Shown: positions 26,401 to 35,510 of the stretch, piece after piece
How the letters are laid out: every line of letters begins with the position of its first letter
How positions within the stretch are numbered: position 1 is the first letter of the stretch
Assembly: GCF_040802235.1 (NCBI RefSeq)
Contig: NC_133157.1
Coordinates: 32,071,501-32,135,500 of the forward strand
Source: Manis javanica
Taxonomy: Eukaryota; Chordata; Mammalia; Pholidota; Manidae
DNA: 64,000 nt
Direction: 5' to 3'
The notes under the pieces: model-generated
What the model saw: only the letters and a program-made list of their open reading frames with translations
Databases searched by the model: none
What the model was told of the DNA's origin: nothing
Translations under genes and position numbers: made by a program

Positions 26401-26709
26401 TTCTGGTCTGTCCTGCTTAGAAAGGCCTTTATAATTCTAAGATTATAAGAACATTATCTTGTTTCTATAATATTTATGGTATTTTGATATTTAAATGTTA
26501 TCTGAAATTTGTTTTTGAGGTAGAGTTTCTTTTTTCTCCAAACTTATAGTCAATTGTCCCAATACCATTTATTGAACTTATTTTCATATTTTGATTTTAT
26601 AGAAATGCAAGAAAAGCCCAAAGCAGAAGGACCAGAGATACCAGCAATTTCAAATGTTCCTCAAGAGATTCACTCAGAAAATGACATCTATAGTTATGTT
26701 TTGCTTTAA
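17410..26709 (+). CDS. HEMGN: HEMGN, hemogen (four spliced coding exons)
   Basis: Coding exons are 17410-17488, 19259-19352, 23369-24315 and 26603-26709, giving 1227 nt or 408 amino acids. All introns are GT-AG and the phases join without a frame break. The product matches human hemogen at the N-terminus (MDLGKD), around 'VIGTWSLRN', and at the C-terminus ('YSYVL' ending). Visible parts are a basic, bipartite-type nuclear signal at about residues 59-80, an acidic Pro/Glu-rich middle, and four near-perfect 14-residue repeats at about 276-331. Hemogen is a nuclear protein of blood-forming cells that supports proliferation and erythroid differentiation. I remember the human protein as 484 residues, so this copy is shorter, apparently in the repeat-rich exon 3. 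It has no enzyme motif. TRMO follows on the same strand about 13 kb downstream, with an ERV between. Identity is very sure; the 5' UTR extent is not. Confidence 0.95.
17935..18425 (+). mobile_element. DNA-transposon (hAT-like) fossil in HEMGN intron 1
   Basis: The stretch opens with 'gcatttctcaaaatgttttg' and closes with 'gttcaccattaagaacctct'. In between are 'taggattacaaaggaaata' and 'actactgtggtttgttacct'. I associate this order with a widespread mammalian hAT-family element, but I cannot name the family with confidence. Non-coding. Confidence 0.45.
18640..18960 (+). repeat. L1 3'-end fragment, sense
   Basis: 'atctacaatggcaaaaaata' and 'gcaacaacctaaatgttcac' are the usual text near the end of L1 ORF2 and the 3' UTR, read on +. 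Confidence 0.65.
19259..19352 (+). CDS. HEMGN: HEMGN coding exon 2
   Basis: The acceptor is 'tcctacag' before 19259 and the donor is GG|GTATGG after 19352. It is 94 nt and encodes the conserved '[11 protein letters not shown]' segment and the start of the basic region. Confidence 0.93.
19370..19585 (+). repeat. MIR SINE fragment
   Basis: Includes 'tatttattgagcatatgcta', 'atccagtaaatcaggggctg' and 'cttaaagtcacacagctagg', the MIR order. It begins directly after exon 2. Confidence 0.7.
19990..20225 (+). mobile_element. non-autonomous hAT-type MER element
   Basis: Terminal texts are partly inverted: 'gatttctcagccttggcact' at the left and 'ccccaattgataacctctca' at the right. Inside are 'ttgtgcattgcaggtgttta' and 'tgtctctagatattgtcaaa'. 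This is a familiar mammalian MER-series DNA element of about 220 bp; the exact name is left open. Confidence 0.6.
21478..21700 (+). repeat. MIR SINE, near full length
   Basis: Head 'agagtacaatggttatgagc', middle 'gtcatctgcaaaatggagac', end 'aaagtgcctggcacatagga'. Sense on +. Confidence 0.85.
21790..21915 (+). repeat. MIR fragment
   Basis: 'aagaagaaaccaaggcatag' followed by 'gtgacttgcctgtgatcaca' marks the MIR core. Confidence 0.6.
22255..22365 (-). repeat. L1-like 3' end scrap
   Basis: 'tcattatggaaattttcaag' and 'cataacaaaagtagaagagg' are familiar from old L1 3' ends. Short and uncertain. Confidence 0.4.
23369..24315 (+). CDS. HEMGN: HEMGN coding exon 3 (nuclear signal and repeat region)
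   Basis: The acceptor is 'ccccacag' before 23369 and the donor is CAAG|GTAAGG after 24315. The exon is 947 nt. It opens with the basic stretch 'EKKRRRQR...GRKRQQ' and then becomes acidic with repeated 'YQET..PED' modules. The frame stays open past the donor to a stop at 24345-24347, so intron retention would add only ten residues. Confidence 0.94.
24021..24188 (+). repeat. 42-bp coding tandem repeat in HEMGN exon 3
   Basis: Four 14-codon units start at 24021, 24063, 24105 and 24147. The translated unit is of the form '[14 protein letters not shown]'. Units 1 and 2 are nearly identical in DNA; units 3 and 4 are diverged (PEDCSPE, PEDLSTK). More decayed relatives lie upstream in the same exon. 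A coding array like this can change length by whole units. Confidence 0.88.
25440..26575 (-). repeat. old L1 ORF2/3' region, antisense, in HEMGN intron 3
   Basis: Read on +, the text follows reversed L1: 'aacctgctttttttcacata', 'ggtaaatccctagaagttca', 'gaattgcctgtttcactact', and near the end 'ccaataccatttattgaact'. These blocks line up in the same order with the intact minus-strand L1 at 56.7-62.7 kb. A MIR-like piece interrupts it at about 25690-25850. The element reaches to within about 27 bp of exon 4. Confidence 0.75.
25690..25850 (+). repeat. MIR inserted in the L1 of HEMGN intron 3
   Basis: 'agctggcatttatttggcac' and 'aggtaaagaaattgaggcac' are MIR core text with L1 text on both sides. 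Because MIR is generally older than L1M, the nesting needs alignment to decide which came first. Confidence 0.5.
26603..26709 (+). CDS. HEMGN: HEMGN coding exon 4 and stop
   Basis: The acceptor is 'gattttatag' before 26603. It encodes 35 residues, ending 'NDIYSYVLL' and TAA at 26707-26709, which is the conserved hemogen C-terminus. The upstream intron side is L1-derived to within about 27 bases of the acceptor. Confidence 0.93.
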
Positions 26710-26889
26710 CAATGTTCAGCCATCATAGTTGTCCAACAAAATACACATCTTAATATATTATTGTGTGATTTTTCCTCAAAATACTATAGAAATCTCTATT
26801 ATATTCATTAATATTTTATCTGGGCTTTTTTCCCCAGATAAAGAGCATATCATGTTTTTTCAGGCTCTACCACATAGATAATAGACTGC

Positions 26890-26935
<46 letters not shown>

Positions 26936-27340
26936 ACTGGGATGAGGATAGTGATGGGAAAAGACACAAATGGGAAAGGGGAGGGCTGAATAATTGATTT
27001 TTTTCCTTCTGAGAACAAACATTCTTTAATTCTTAAGAGCAGAAAAATTATTGTCTGAACACTTAAAATTTGGGGGAACATGTTGTTTTCTTGTAAACTT
27101 TGTTCAGTTATTAATGTAACAGTAGCATCAACATTTTCTTCAGGCTTAGTTGGCTTTTTAGTTAATTTTAACAATTCTTATTCTAGATAAGAAAATTCAA
27201 ATATATTTTGGAGTGATGAATGTAGTTTGCTTGTGTATTTGAATTCTTACTTTCTATTTTTACTTTTTAGATATTGTATTTGTGCAAAATGTACATTAAA
27301 TCATTATTACATGCTTAACTGTATGGACAGCATCATGGTA
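26710..27340 (+). other. HEMGN 3' UTR region
   Basis: AT-rich sequence after the stop. No AATAAA is close. An ATTAAA at 27295-27300 is the first plausible poly(A) signal I noticed, which would give a 3' UTR of about 0.6 kb. A (TG)n array lies inside it. Confidence 0.45.
26891..26933 (+). repeat. (TG)n microsatellite
   Basis: About 21 uninterrupted TG units at 26891-26932, in or near the HEMGN 3' UTR. Likely length-variable between individuals. Confidence 0.95.
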
Positions 27341-27830
27341 AGCACGGAGGGCTAGAAGCTGTGACACATCGTCCTTGCCCACCAGGGGTTTAATCTAGTC
27401 TCGTGGGGGAAGGAGGATAAAACAGAAAACAAATAATTACAAAAGAAAGTAGTTTATGCTAGTGGCATTTGAATAGTAGATACAATAAAGGGAATGCTCA
27501 CTTTTTTTGCTGGAATGACCTGAAAAAAATTACACAAGAATGGAACCTTGAAAGATGGAGGGGACCTGTATTACAGGCAAGGATAGCAGCATTATTGTAT
27601 GTGCCACAGAGAAGGATGAATTCAGGCCATGTTCAAGAGAACTGCATGCAAACTACAGTTAATACAGGATCCATGTGGAAAGGCAGGCTGGCAGGGTAAA
27701 AATCTCATATCAGCATGTACAGAATTTTACATACCTAACAAAGAAGTATATCCTTCACTTGTTAGGTAATGGGGAAGGAACTAAGTAAGACTTTTGAACA
27801 ATGGAGTGGCAGTTTTAGTATTTTAGGAAT
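27340..27830 (+). repeat. ancient interspersed repeat, family not named
   Basis: The order 'tttaatctagtctcgtgggg', 'aacaaataattacaaaagaa', 'gaatggaaccttgaaagatg' is one I associate with a common old mammalian repeat. A related block occurs at 51.98-52.2 kb, and short ones near 48.5 and 54.2 kb. No coding potential. Confidence 0.4.
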
Positions 27831-28124
27831 GATTATCTGGTGATAATGGTCAGGATTCACTGAAAAGAGAGATTGCAGGAAGGAATAGGAATTATTCCCA
27901 GGAAGATGTCTGAAATCTCCCCTAGTATTTTTTTTGTGGGGGTGGGGGGTTATTTTCAGTTTTACTTTTATTATTACAGAGGATGCAAAGTAAAGGAGAT
28001 ATTTGCAAACAAAGGTGCAGTTCAGCAAGGGCACAATTGCAAAAGCTGTTCATATAGGCATTGTGCTAGGTTCTAGGCTACAGCAAAGAACAAAACAGGA
28101 TCCCAGACTCTCAAGCATTCCCAG

Positions 28125-28585
28125 TGTAAAACAATGGTTCTCAACCTCATGATATATTAGAATCGCTGGGGAAGATTTCAAAATTACAGATTCCCGGACA
28201 CCTCCCCAAGGATTTTGATTTATCGTCTACAGTGGCATCCAGGCATAGATATATTTATTCTTTTGTTTTTGCTTTAAATACTGTTTTTTAGGAATAATTT
28301 TAGGATTATAAGTTGTAATGATAGTACAGAACTTCCTGTATACCCCTCAACCAATATACCTTAACGGTAGCATGTTATGTAACCATGGTCCATTTATAAA
28401 ATCTTATTAAGATGGTTCCATTCTCAAACTAATCTACAGATCTTATTTGGATTTCAATAATTTTTCTACTAATGCTCTTTTCTCTGCCTCAAGATCCAAT
28501 CTAGTATACAACATTGCATTTAGGATATTTTAAAAGCTCTTCAGATGATTATAGTGTATAGTTAGGGTTGAGGACCACTGGTATA
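28125..28585 (+). mobile_element. MER5A (hAT-Charlie) copy split by an L1 fragment
   Basis: The left half, 28130-28250, has 'caatggttctcaacctcatg' and 'tagaatcgctggggaagatt'. The right end, about 28535-28585, has 'gggttgaggaccactgg'. Between them (about 28255-28530) is L1 3' UTR-like text ('ttttaggattataagttgta'), so an L1 scrap appears to have landed in the MER5A. Confidence 0.65.
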
Positions 28586-28734
28586 GTGGGAAGTTACAAT
28601 GTTGTTTCCCTCATATTTGCCACTTCCTCCCCCACAAACATAAAACCTTTTCCCCTCAAGAGATATTCATGGCACAATGATTACTCACACCCCATTATAT
28701 AACTCAGTGTATCAAGGGCAGCATAACTGTGATA

Positions 28735-28739
28735 GTCCC
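28735..28739 (+). repeat. ERV target-site duplication, left copy (GTCCC)
   Basis: Five bases directly before the 5' LTR, identical to 37223-37227 directly after the 3' LTR. Five bases is a normal retroviral duplication length. Confidence 0.8.
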
Positions 28740-29048
28740 TGTGGGTAAAATTGTAACATTTCCAGAGTATCTCACCTGGCTTTAGTGCATTTGCATATCC
28801 TCAGGGGTGGAGAGAAGTTCATCTCCGTGTCAGTGGGTAATTCCTGGGCAACCAAGGGCATATCTGAACCTGAGAGTTTAAAGGGACGGGCTTGCTTGCT
28901 TGCTTGCTTGCTTCTTCAGGAGTGGAGGAGAGAGATGGCCCTGGACTGCAGTTTGTAAGTAATAAATGGGTTTCAAACTTTATTTGTCCCTTTGACTGGT
29001 TTTGATTTTTAGAGGTATTTTGCCCCAGGTATTTTTCCCGGACTTATA
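28740..29048 (+). repeat. ERV 5' LTR
   Basis: About 309 bp, from TGTGGG to ACTTATA (3' LTR end: ACTTACA). It has an octamer motif ATTTGCAT at 28789-28796 and a poly(A) signal AATAAA at 28961-28966. It carries an expanded CTTG microsatellite at 28891-28910 that the 3' LTR lacks. Confidence 0.85.
28891..28910 (+). repeat. (CTTG)5 microsatellite in the 5' LTR
   Basis: Five perfect CTTG units. The matching place in the 3' LTR reads 'ggcttacttcctcacttgct', so the array arose after insertion or was degraded in the other LTR. Confidence 0.85.
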
Positions 29049-29050
29049 TC

Positions 29051-29068
29051 TGGCATAGTTGGCAGGAC
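29051..29068 (+). other. ERV primer-binding site, tRNA-Ser type
   Basis: Two bases after the LTR, TGGCATAGTTGGCAGGAC pairs with the 3' end of cytosolic tRNA-Ser at 15 of 18 positions (expected TGGCGTAGTCGGCAGGAT, from remembered tRNA-Ser sequence). Two of the three differences are CpG decay (CG to CA, CG to TG). This would place the element in the ERV-S group rather than the leucine-primed ERV-L. Confidence 0.65.
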
Positions 29069-29093
29069 TCCTCTGAACCCAAAATCTGTCACA

Positions 29094-30724
29094 ATGGATG
29101 TGACCTTTGGGAGGGCTGCTCCTGTGGATGGTGGGGAGGCCCCAGTGGATGCAGTGGCAGAGCATACTGCTTCACCTGTTATTATCTCCCCAGCTATGGA
29201 GCTTCCAAGTTGGGAACCCCTAGAGGGGAATTGGCCTAGGGTAAAGCACCTCCTAGAGGGGTGGAGCCTTCCCCAGAACTGGGGAAAGGTGGAAACACTG
29301 GAAACTGCAGAATTAGCCCTCCATGAGTTGGAAGACTGCTTGGAGACCTTAGGGGGCTGTGTAATGGCTGGCATTGTAGGGTCTCTTTTCATCCAGATAG
29401 TGGAAAATGTTATACAGGAGAAAGAGAGGATTATTGAGGGTCTTAGGTGAGAGAGAGGCTTCAGCATCGCTGGAGGAGCTGGGCAATAACCTATGGGATG
29501 CTGTTAAAGAAGAGAGACAGTTACTGAAAAGGCAGGTCACACTCCTAGAAAATTCCTTAGCAACAGCGAGGGGGGAGATGGTAGGAAAAGCCACGTTGCA
29601 GGAGGCTGTGGGGGAAGGGGAGGAAAGAGTAGTGCCTTCAGCCCCAGAAATGGTGGAGGAAGAGCCATTGGTGGAGAAGCCTGAGGAAGAAGAGGAGGAG
29701 GCGGGGTCATCGGCGGATCTTCTACCCAGGCCACCACAGGAGGTACCATCTTCTGTTTTAATGGACCACCCAGCTGTAATCAAGAAAATAAAAATGAAAC
29801 AACCATGGGCTCCTCAGAGGGAGGAGCAGCCCCCTCCCCAGGTTGTGGAGCACTCCATGCTCCGCCCATATACCCAGGATGAGCTGGTGGACATGAGCGT
29901 CCAGTATAGGCAGAGGCCATTAGAATCTCTGCCTACATGGCTTTTATGTCTCTGGGATATGAGGGTGTAAAGCATTGTGTTGGATACTGAGATGAGTAGA
30001 ATGGCTTCTTTGATGATTCACCCTTCCCTCCAGCAGTGGTTGCAAAATGCCCATCATGCCTCAGGGAATCAGACGCTCCTGGAATGGCTGACAGCTGCCA
30101 TCAGGATAGTTTGGCCTAATCAGGGTGATTTATCATATTTTCCCAGTAGTTGGAAAACATATGCAGAGCTCCAACAGATACTGTGGGAAATGGGTATGAA
30201 AAACATCATCTATAATATGGACGCCCAGAGCCCTGATGAGGAGGTGTTCACTATAGGAATGAGAAACCTGGTACTGCATACAGCTCCCACATCTCTCTTT
30301 GGGGTCCCTAGAGAATACTCTTGCCTCCCACCTAGGGCAACCCATAAGTGAGGCTACTCACACTTTAGCATATCTGGGGGAGGTTGAAACAATAAGGGTA
30401 TGGAGGGAAGTATGGGCCATGACTGAAAGTAGAAGTGCAAAAGGCCCCGTGAAGGTCTCCAGGACCCAGATGTGGGTTGATTTGATAAAGTCCAGGGTAG
30501 TGAAAGAAAAACTCAATGGGCAGCCCAATAGAATATTGTTAGAACTGTGGCATCAATTAAAGCCAGAGCAGCAGTTCCAGCCGTTGAGGTCCAGGACACA
30601 AAAACCAGAGTCAAGGCCTCATGCCCAGCCTGTGTCCCTGCAAAACTTCATGGGAGATAGTACTCAGGATTCACCTGAGCCCTTACCCCCACAGGAGGAT
30701 GATTGGGCACCATGGTTCAACTGA
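29094..30724 (+). pseudogene. ERV gag remnant
   Basis: Open stretches at 29094-29450, 29407-29970, 29977-30351 and 30299-30724 lie end to end in shifting frames with overlaps, so one gag has been broken by a few frameshifts and a stop. The text is acidic, with a Glu-rich stretch near 29640-29710 and a Gln/Pro-rich end. I see no CCHC zinc knuckle. The assignment rests on its place between the primer-binding site and protease, not on strong sequence identity. Confidence 0.65.
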
Positions 30725-30739
30725 GGGGGGGTGTCAAAG

Positions 30740-31256
30740 TCCCCACCTTGGGGGACACAGTGGGGACCAGAGGCCACATGTAGAATTAGCAATTCATTGG
30801 TCCCCTGTGAATGCACAACATGTCCTGGTGCTGGTGGACACAGGAGCTGAGTGTTCTTTGATTCATGGCAATCCTGAGCATTTTTCCGGGACCCCTGCTG
30901 TGATAGATGGCTATGAGGGTAGGGCAATTAGAGTGAAGAAAGCCCAGATCTCATTGGGGATAGGGCGTTTACCTCCAAAGGAGTATGCTGTGTACATTTC
31001 TCCCATTCCTGAATATATTTTGGAAGTAGTTATCCTGCAGGGCCTGTGGTTACAGACCACTGCAGGTGAGTTCAGACTGAGGGTATATGTGGTAAAGGCA
31101 GTTCTGAGGGGACATGCTAAGCACCCATCTGTAGCTCTGCCTGTACCTCAGTGGGTGACAAATATTAAACAGTATAAATTGCCTCGGGGGGCACAAGGAA
31201 ATTGGAGAAACTCTACAGGAGTTGGAGAGGGTGGGTATCATAAAGCCCACTCATAG
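30740..31256 (+). pseudogene. ERV protease remnant
   Basis: The active-site motif 'LVDTGAECSLI' is intact at about 30829-30861, followed by a flap-like region ('DGYEGRAIRVKKA'). It lies directly upstream of RT in a different frame from the gag end, as expected for pro. The frame stops near 31254 before the RT block. Confidence 0.8.
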
Positions 31257-31259
31257 GTA

Positions 31260-32489
31260 ATTCCCCAGGGTGGCCAGTGAGAAAGCCAGATGGCTCCTGG
31301 CATATGACAGTAGATTACAGGGAATTGAATAAAGTCACAAACCCTTTGCATGCTGCTGTCCCCTCTATAGCAGACATTCCGGACACCCTCAGCCATGGAT
31401 TGGGAACTTATCATTATGTAGTAGACCTTGCTAATGCCTTTTTGTCTATTGACATAGCACAGGAAAGCCAGCAACAGTTTGCCTTCACATGGGAAGGCCG
31501 GCAGTGGACATTCACTGTCCTTCCAGAGGGATACCTCCACAGTCCCACCATCTCTTATGGACTTGTACCCCAGGACTTGGCCACATGGAGGAAACTGCAA
31601 ACAGCGTGGTTGTATCACTACATTGATGATATTATGCTCATATCTGATTCTCTTTCTGATTTAGAAGGGGCAGTTCCTAGACTGTTGCAACATCTATAGG
31701 AAAAAAGGATGGACTGTAAACAGCACCAAGGTTCAGGGACCTGGTTTGTCTGTGAAATTCTTGGGGGTTGTCTGGTCAGGTAAAACTAGAGTTGTTCCTG
31801 AAGCAATTATAGACAAGGTCCAGGCTTTCCCCACCCCTACCACTGTGGCAGTATTACAAGAGTTTGGGGTCTTTTGGGCTATTGGAGAGTATTTATCACG
31901 CATTTGGCACAAATTCTGAAGCCCTTATACCAGTTGGTATGAAAGGGCATCAGGTGGGACTGGGAAGAGACATGTGCAGCTGCTTTTACTGCTGCCAAGC
32001 AGGCAAAGCCATACAAGCCTTGAATGTAATGGACTCATCAAGGCCCTGTGAACTAGATGTTCATGTAACCAAAGATGGTTATGGATGGGGTCTTTGACAG
32101 TGGCTTGAACAGACATGCCAACCTATTGGATTCTGCTCACAACTATGGAAAGGAGCAGACATCTGCTACACCTTGATAGAGAAGCAACTGGCTGCTGTGT
32201 ACCACACCTTGCTGGCTATGAAGCCCATTGTTGGAACAGCTCCAACAAAGGTAATAACCACCTATCCCATCGTGGGGTGGGTGCGAGACTGGACCCAGAG
32301 GCCATGGAGGAGGCACCTACACCTACACTGGCCAAATGGGGCACATATTTACAGCAGTGCAGCACCCTCTCTACTAGTTCCTTAAATGGAGAACTCCAAT
32401 GCTCATTGGGACCAGTGACATATATCAGTGGAAAGCAGCCCTTGGTAGCTGAGACTCCTTATCAGGAGGGAAAAGCCCCTATACCTGAA
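31260..32489 (+). pseudogene. ERV reverse transcriptase remnant
   Basis: The open part (31277-31699) carries 'DYRELNKVT', 'VDLANAFLSI', 'FTWEGRQWTFTVLPEGY' and the catalytic box 'HYIDDIML' (YIDD codons 31619-31630). After 31699 the frame is lost, but the thumb/connection region can be followed in other frames through 32490. The motif spelling is of class III. The catalytic box is preserved although the gene is not. Confidence 0.88.
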
Positions 32490-32549
32490 GATGATTGGTA
32501 CACAGATGGCTCCATGGGCAGCCCCTGAAGTGGAGGGCTGTGGCTTTCG

Positions 32550-32564
32550 ATCCTAAGCCTGAGA
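32550..32564 (+). repeat. target-site duplication left of the nested L1
   Basis: atcctaagcctgaga here and atcctaagactgaga at 35175-35189 (14 of 15 identical). Both are ERV RNase H sequence. Confidence 0.8.
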
Positions 32565-33505
32565 GATTCAAGAGGGCGGCGTGAGAGGTGAGATGGTGAA
32601 TTCCTCCCAAAACCACAGATAGTGTGAAAATGTAGTTAAATGACACAACTAACCCTAAAACAACAAGAAAGAAGGCTGAACCAGACTGCACACAGACCTC
32701 ACTAACAGAGCAGACCTCACGAAACAGGGTAACATACGAAAGCCTTTATCCGGGGGAGCCCAGGCCCTTCCCCCATCCCAGCTCATTGGTGGGAGGAAGA
32801 GAAATGGAGTGGGAGAGGGGGTGGAAGCCTGGGATTGCTGAACACCCAGCCCTGGAGGTCTGCTTTGGGAGCAGAAACCTACCCTGTGTGGTGCTCTGGA
32901 TGTTGGGGAGCTCAGACAGGTGGAGTGCTTGAGGGGCAGATTCCAGCCATTTGTGGAGGAGGGGATCCACACCCAGCCGCTCTTGATGAAGGGAAAGGCA
33001 GGCGGTCTGAGAGGCTTCCTAGCAGTGAGAGGGCTGCTGAAGGAGCTGGGTTTGCATGGAGCTTGCTGCGCGGGGGAGGGGAGAGCTAAACAAGGTTGTC
33101 TGGGTGCACTCTGTCCACCTGGTTGGGAACTTTGAGGAGCTTTAGGTGCCCCATCCCCCTAGCTGCCTTCTCAGCTCTGAGAACCCCACTTTGACACACA
33201 GCCTGCTGGGCCTTCCTCCTAGCCTGCCAACACCAGTTCACAGCCCTGCAGTCACTGTGCTGGCATCAGGCCAGCCAGAGGGAGGCCCTGCCTACAACAG
33301 CTAGAGGCAAAGCACAGAGGCTTACACCTGCATGCTCGGCCCACTGGCTCTGACACTGGATACAGGCACCACAGACAGGAATCAGGAAACATCTTTCCTC
33401 ACCCCAGGCACCAGCTCCACTCCCCTATGACCCTCAACCTCACTCTAGGGGCTGAGCAGCACCAGAGACTGGAGCTTCTGGGCACTACGGGCACTACACA
33501 GAAAT

Positions 33506-34375
33506 ATGAAATGTCAAAAGAACATGGTTCAGACCAGAATCTCACAAACCCCAGAAAAAGGGTCAAATGAAACTGAACTCACCAATCTGTCTGAAAGAGA
33601 GTTCAAAATAAAAATCATAAACATGCTTATGGAGGTACAGAAAAATATTCAAGAACTAAGGAACGAATTTAAGACAGAGTTTCAATCATTAAGAAATTCC
33701 ATATCTGAAATGAAACATACAATGGAGGGATTTAAAAGCAAATTAGATGTAGTAGAATAGATAGTAAATGGAATAGAAATTAGAGAAGAATAATACAAAG
33801 AAGCTGAGGCACAGAGAGAAAAAAGATCTCTAAGAATGAAAAAATATTGAGAGAACTGTGTGACCAATCCAAACAGAACAATATCCACATTATAGGGGTA
33901 CCAGAAGAAGAAGAAGAGAGAAAAAGGGATAGAAAGTGTCATTGAGGAGGTAATTGCTGAAAACTTCCCCAATATGAGGAAGGAGATAATCTCTCAAGTC
34001 ATGGAGGTGCACAGATCTCCCAACACAAGGGACCCAAGGAAGACAACATCAAGACATATAATAATTAAAATGGCAAAGATCAAGGATAAAGGCAGACTTT
34101 TAAAAGCAGCTAGAGAGAGAAAAAAGAGCACATATAAAGGAAAACCCATCAGGCTATCATCAGACTTCTCAACAGAAACCATACAGGCCAGAAGGGAGTG
34201 GCAAGATATATTTAATGCAATGAAGCAGAAGGGCCTTGAACCAAGAATACTCTACCCAGCAAGGTTATCATTTAAATTTGAAGGAGGGATTAAACAATTT
34301 CCAGAGAAGCAAAAGCAGAGAGAATTTACCTCCCACAAACCACCTCTACAGTGCATTTTGGAGGGACTCCTATAG
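33506..34375 (+). pseudogene. L1 ORF1 remnant (nested copy)
   Basis: It begins 'MKCQKNMVQTRISQTPEKGS', has a coiled-coil-like stretch ('INMLMEVQKNIQELRNEF'), and then is broken near 33758. It resumes at 33974-34375 with the RNA-binding/C-terminal text ('ETIQARREWQDIFNAMKQKG', 'YPARLSFKFEGGI'). Two or more frame breaks, so non-functional. Confidence 0.85.
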
Positions 34376-34625
34376 ATGGAAGTGTTCCTAAGGCTAAATA
34401 GATGTCACCCAAGGGATAGACAAAGAGTACAGAATATGATTTGTAACATACAAAGAATGGAGGAGGAAAAAAAATGAGGGGGAAAAAAAAGAGAGAATCT
34501 TTAGGTTGTGTTTGTAATAGCACACAAAGTGAGTTAAATTATACTGTTAGATAGTAAGGGAATTACCCTTGAACCTTTGGTAACCAAGAATCTAAAGCCT
34601 GCAATGGCAATAAGTACATACCTAT

Positions 34626-35174
34626 AGATAATCACCCTAAATGTAAATGGTCTGAATGCACCAATCAAAAGACATAGAGTCACTGAATGGATGAAAAAAC
34701 AAGACCCATCTATATGCTGCCTACAAGAGACTTACTTCAAACCCAAAGACATACACAGACTGAAAGTAAAGGGATGGAAAAAGATATTTCATGCAACTAA
34801 CAGGGAGAAAAAAGCAGGAGTTGCAGTACTTGTATCAGACAAAATAGACTTCAAAACAAAGAAAGTAACAAGAGACAAGGAAGGACATTACATAATGATA
34901 AAGGGGTCAGTCTAATAAGAGGATATAACTGTTATAAATATCTATGCACCCAACACAGGATAACCTACATATGTGAAACAAATACTAACAGAATTAAAGA
35001 GGGAAATAGAATGCAATGCATTCATTTTAGGAGACTTCAACACACCACTCACTCCAAAGGACAGATCAGCCAGACATAAAATAAGTAAAGAGACAGAGGC
35101 ACTGGACAATGTATTAGAACAGGGGACCTAATGGACATCTACAGAACACTCCATCCAAAAGCAACAGGATACAC
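34626..35174 (+). pseudogene. L1 ORF2 endonuclease fragment (nested copy)
   Basis: 'LNVNGLNAPIKRHRV', 'SICCLQETYF' (catalytic Glu region) and 'GVAVLVSDKIDF' mark the APE-type endonuclease N-terminus. A stop follows 'MIKGSV' at about 34916, and 'FILGDFNTP'-type text then continues to 35174. Truncated within the endonuclease. Confidence 0.85.
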
Positions 35175-35189
35175 ATCCTAAGACTGAGA
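35175..35189 (+). repeat. target-site duplication right of the nested L1
   Basis: Right copy of the 15-bp repeat. ERV RNase H coding text continues directly from it. Confidence 0.8.
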
Positions 35190-35510
35190 CAATATGGATG
35201 GAGGATTGAGAGGGGAAGAGCAGTCAATGGGCTGAGTTGTGGGCAGAATGGCTTGTGATCATCCAGGAGCCTTCCCCCATAGTTTTCTGCACTGACAGCT
35301 GGGCCATCTATCAGGGCTTGACCCTGTGGCTACTGACATGGTATCATGCCAACTTGATGTTGGTCACTGGCCTCTTTGGGGGCAAAAGTTGTAGCAAGAC
35401 CTATGGGCCTCTGCTCAGACTAAGACTGTTACTGTATATCATGTAACTGGCCATTTGCCTTTTAGCATCCCCAGGGAATGATGAAGCAGACACACTGGCC
35501 CAGGTGTGCT

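Larger units (their letters stand above)
24316..26602 (+). other. HEMGN intron 3
   Basis: GT-AG intron of about 2.3 kb. Its 3' half (25440-26575) is an antisense L1 interrupted by a MIR. The 5' part (24.3-25.4 kb) holds nothing recognised. Confidence 0.85.
32565..35174 (+). mobile_element. L1 inserted in the ERV: 5' end present, 3' end missing
   Basis: The left junction carries an L1 5' end ('agggcggcgtgagaggtgag'), matching the start of the minus-strand L1 at 62.73 kb. A GC-rich 5' UTR follows, then broken ORF1 (33506-34375), then the first part of ORF2 (about 34626-35174). It stops abruptly after the codons for 'KATGYT' in the endonuclease domain. There is no RT domain, 3' UTR or poly(A). 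A 15-bp duplication of ERV sequence brackets it. Most L1 copies show the reverse pattern, truncated 5' with an intact 3' tail. Confidence 0.85.
32490..35510 (+). pseudogene. ERV RNase H remnant, split by an L1
   Basis: The first half ('DWYTDGS', catalytic Asp) is at 32490-32549 and the next residues ('KWRAVAFDPK') run up to the L1 junction. The second half restarts at about 35175 with 'PKTETIWM', then 'SQWAELWAEW' and 'VFCTDSWAIYQGL'. The ERV text fits across the 32565-35174 L1 insert once one copy of the 15-bp duplication is ignored. A frame break precedes the junction, so this gene is inactive for more than one reason. Confidence 0.82.

Noticed and set aside
28740..29048. 5' LTR as an alternative promoter of TRMO
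   Set aside because: Same orientation and an octamer are present, but it is 10 kb upstream of a strong CpG-island promoter, and no splice donor linking it to TRMO could be singled out.
29349..29783. Minus-strand frames opposite the ERV gag
   Set aside because: Ser/Pro-rich shadows of a Glu-rich coding stretch. The + strand fits the ERV order.
32440..32540. ERV assumed to end at this point, with a separate second ERV at 35.2 kb
   Set aside because: RNase H coding text continues across the L1 once the 15-bp duplication is removed, so it is one ERV with an insert.
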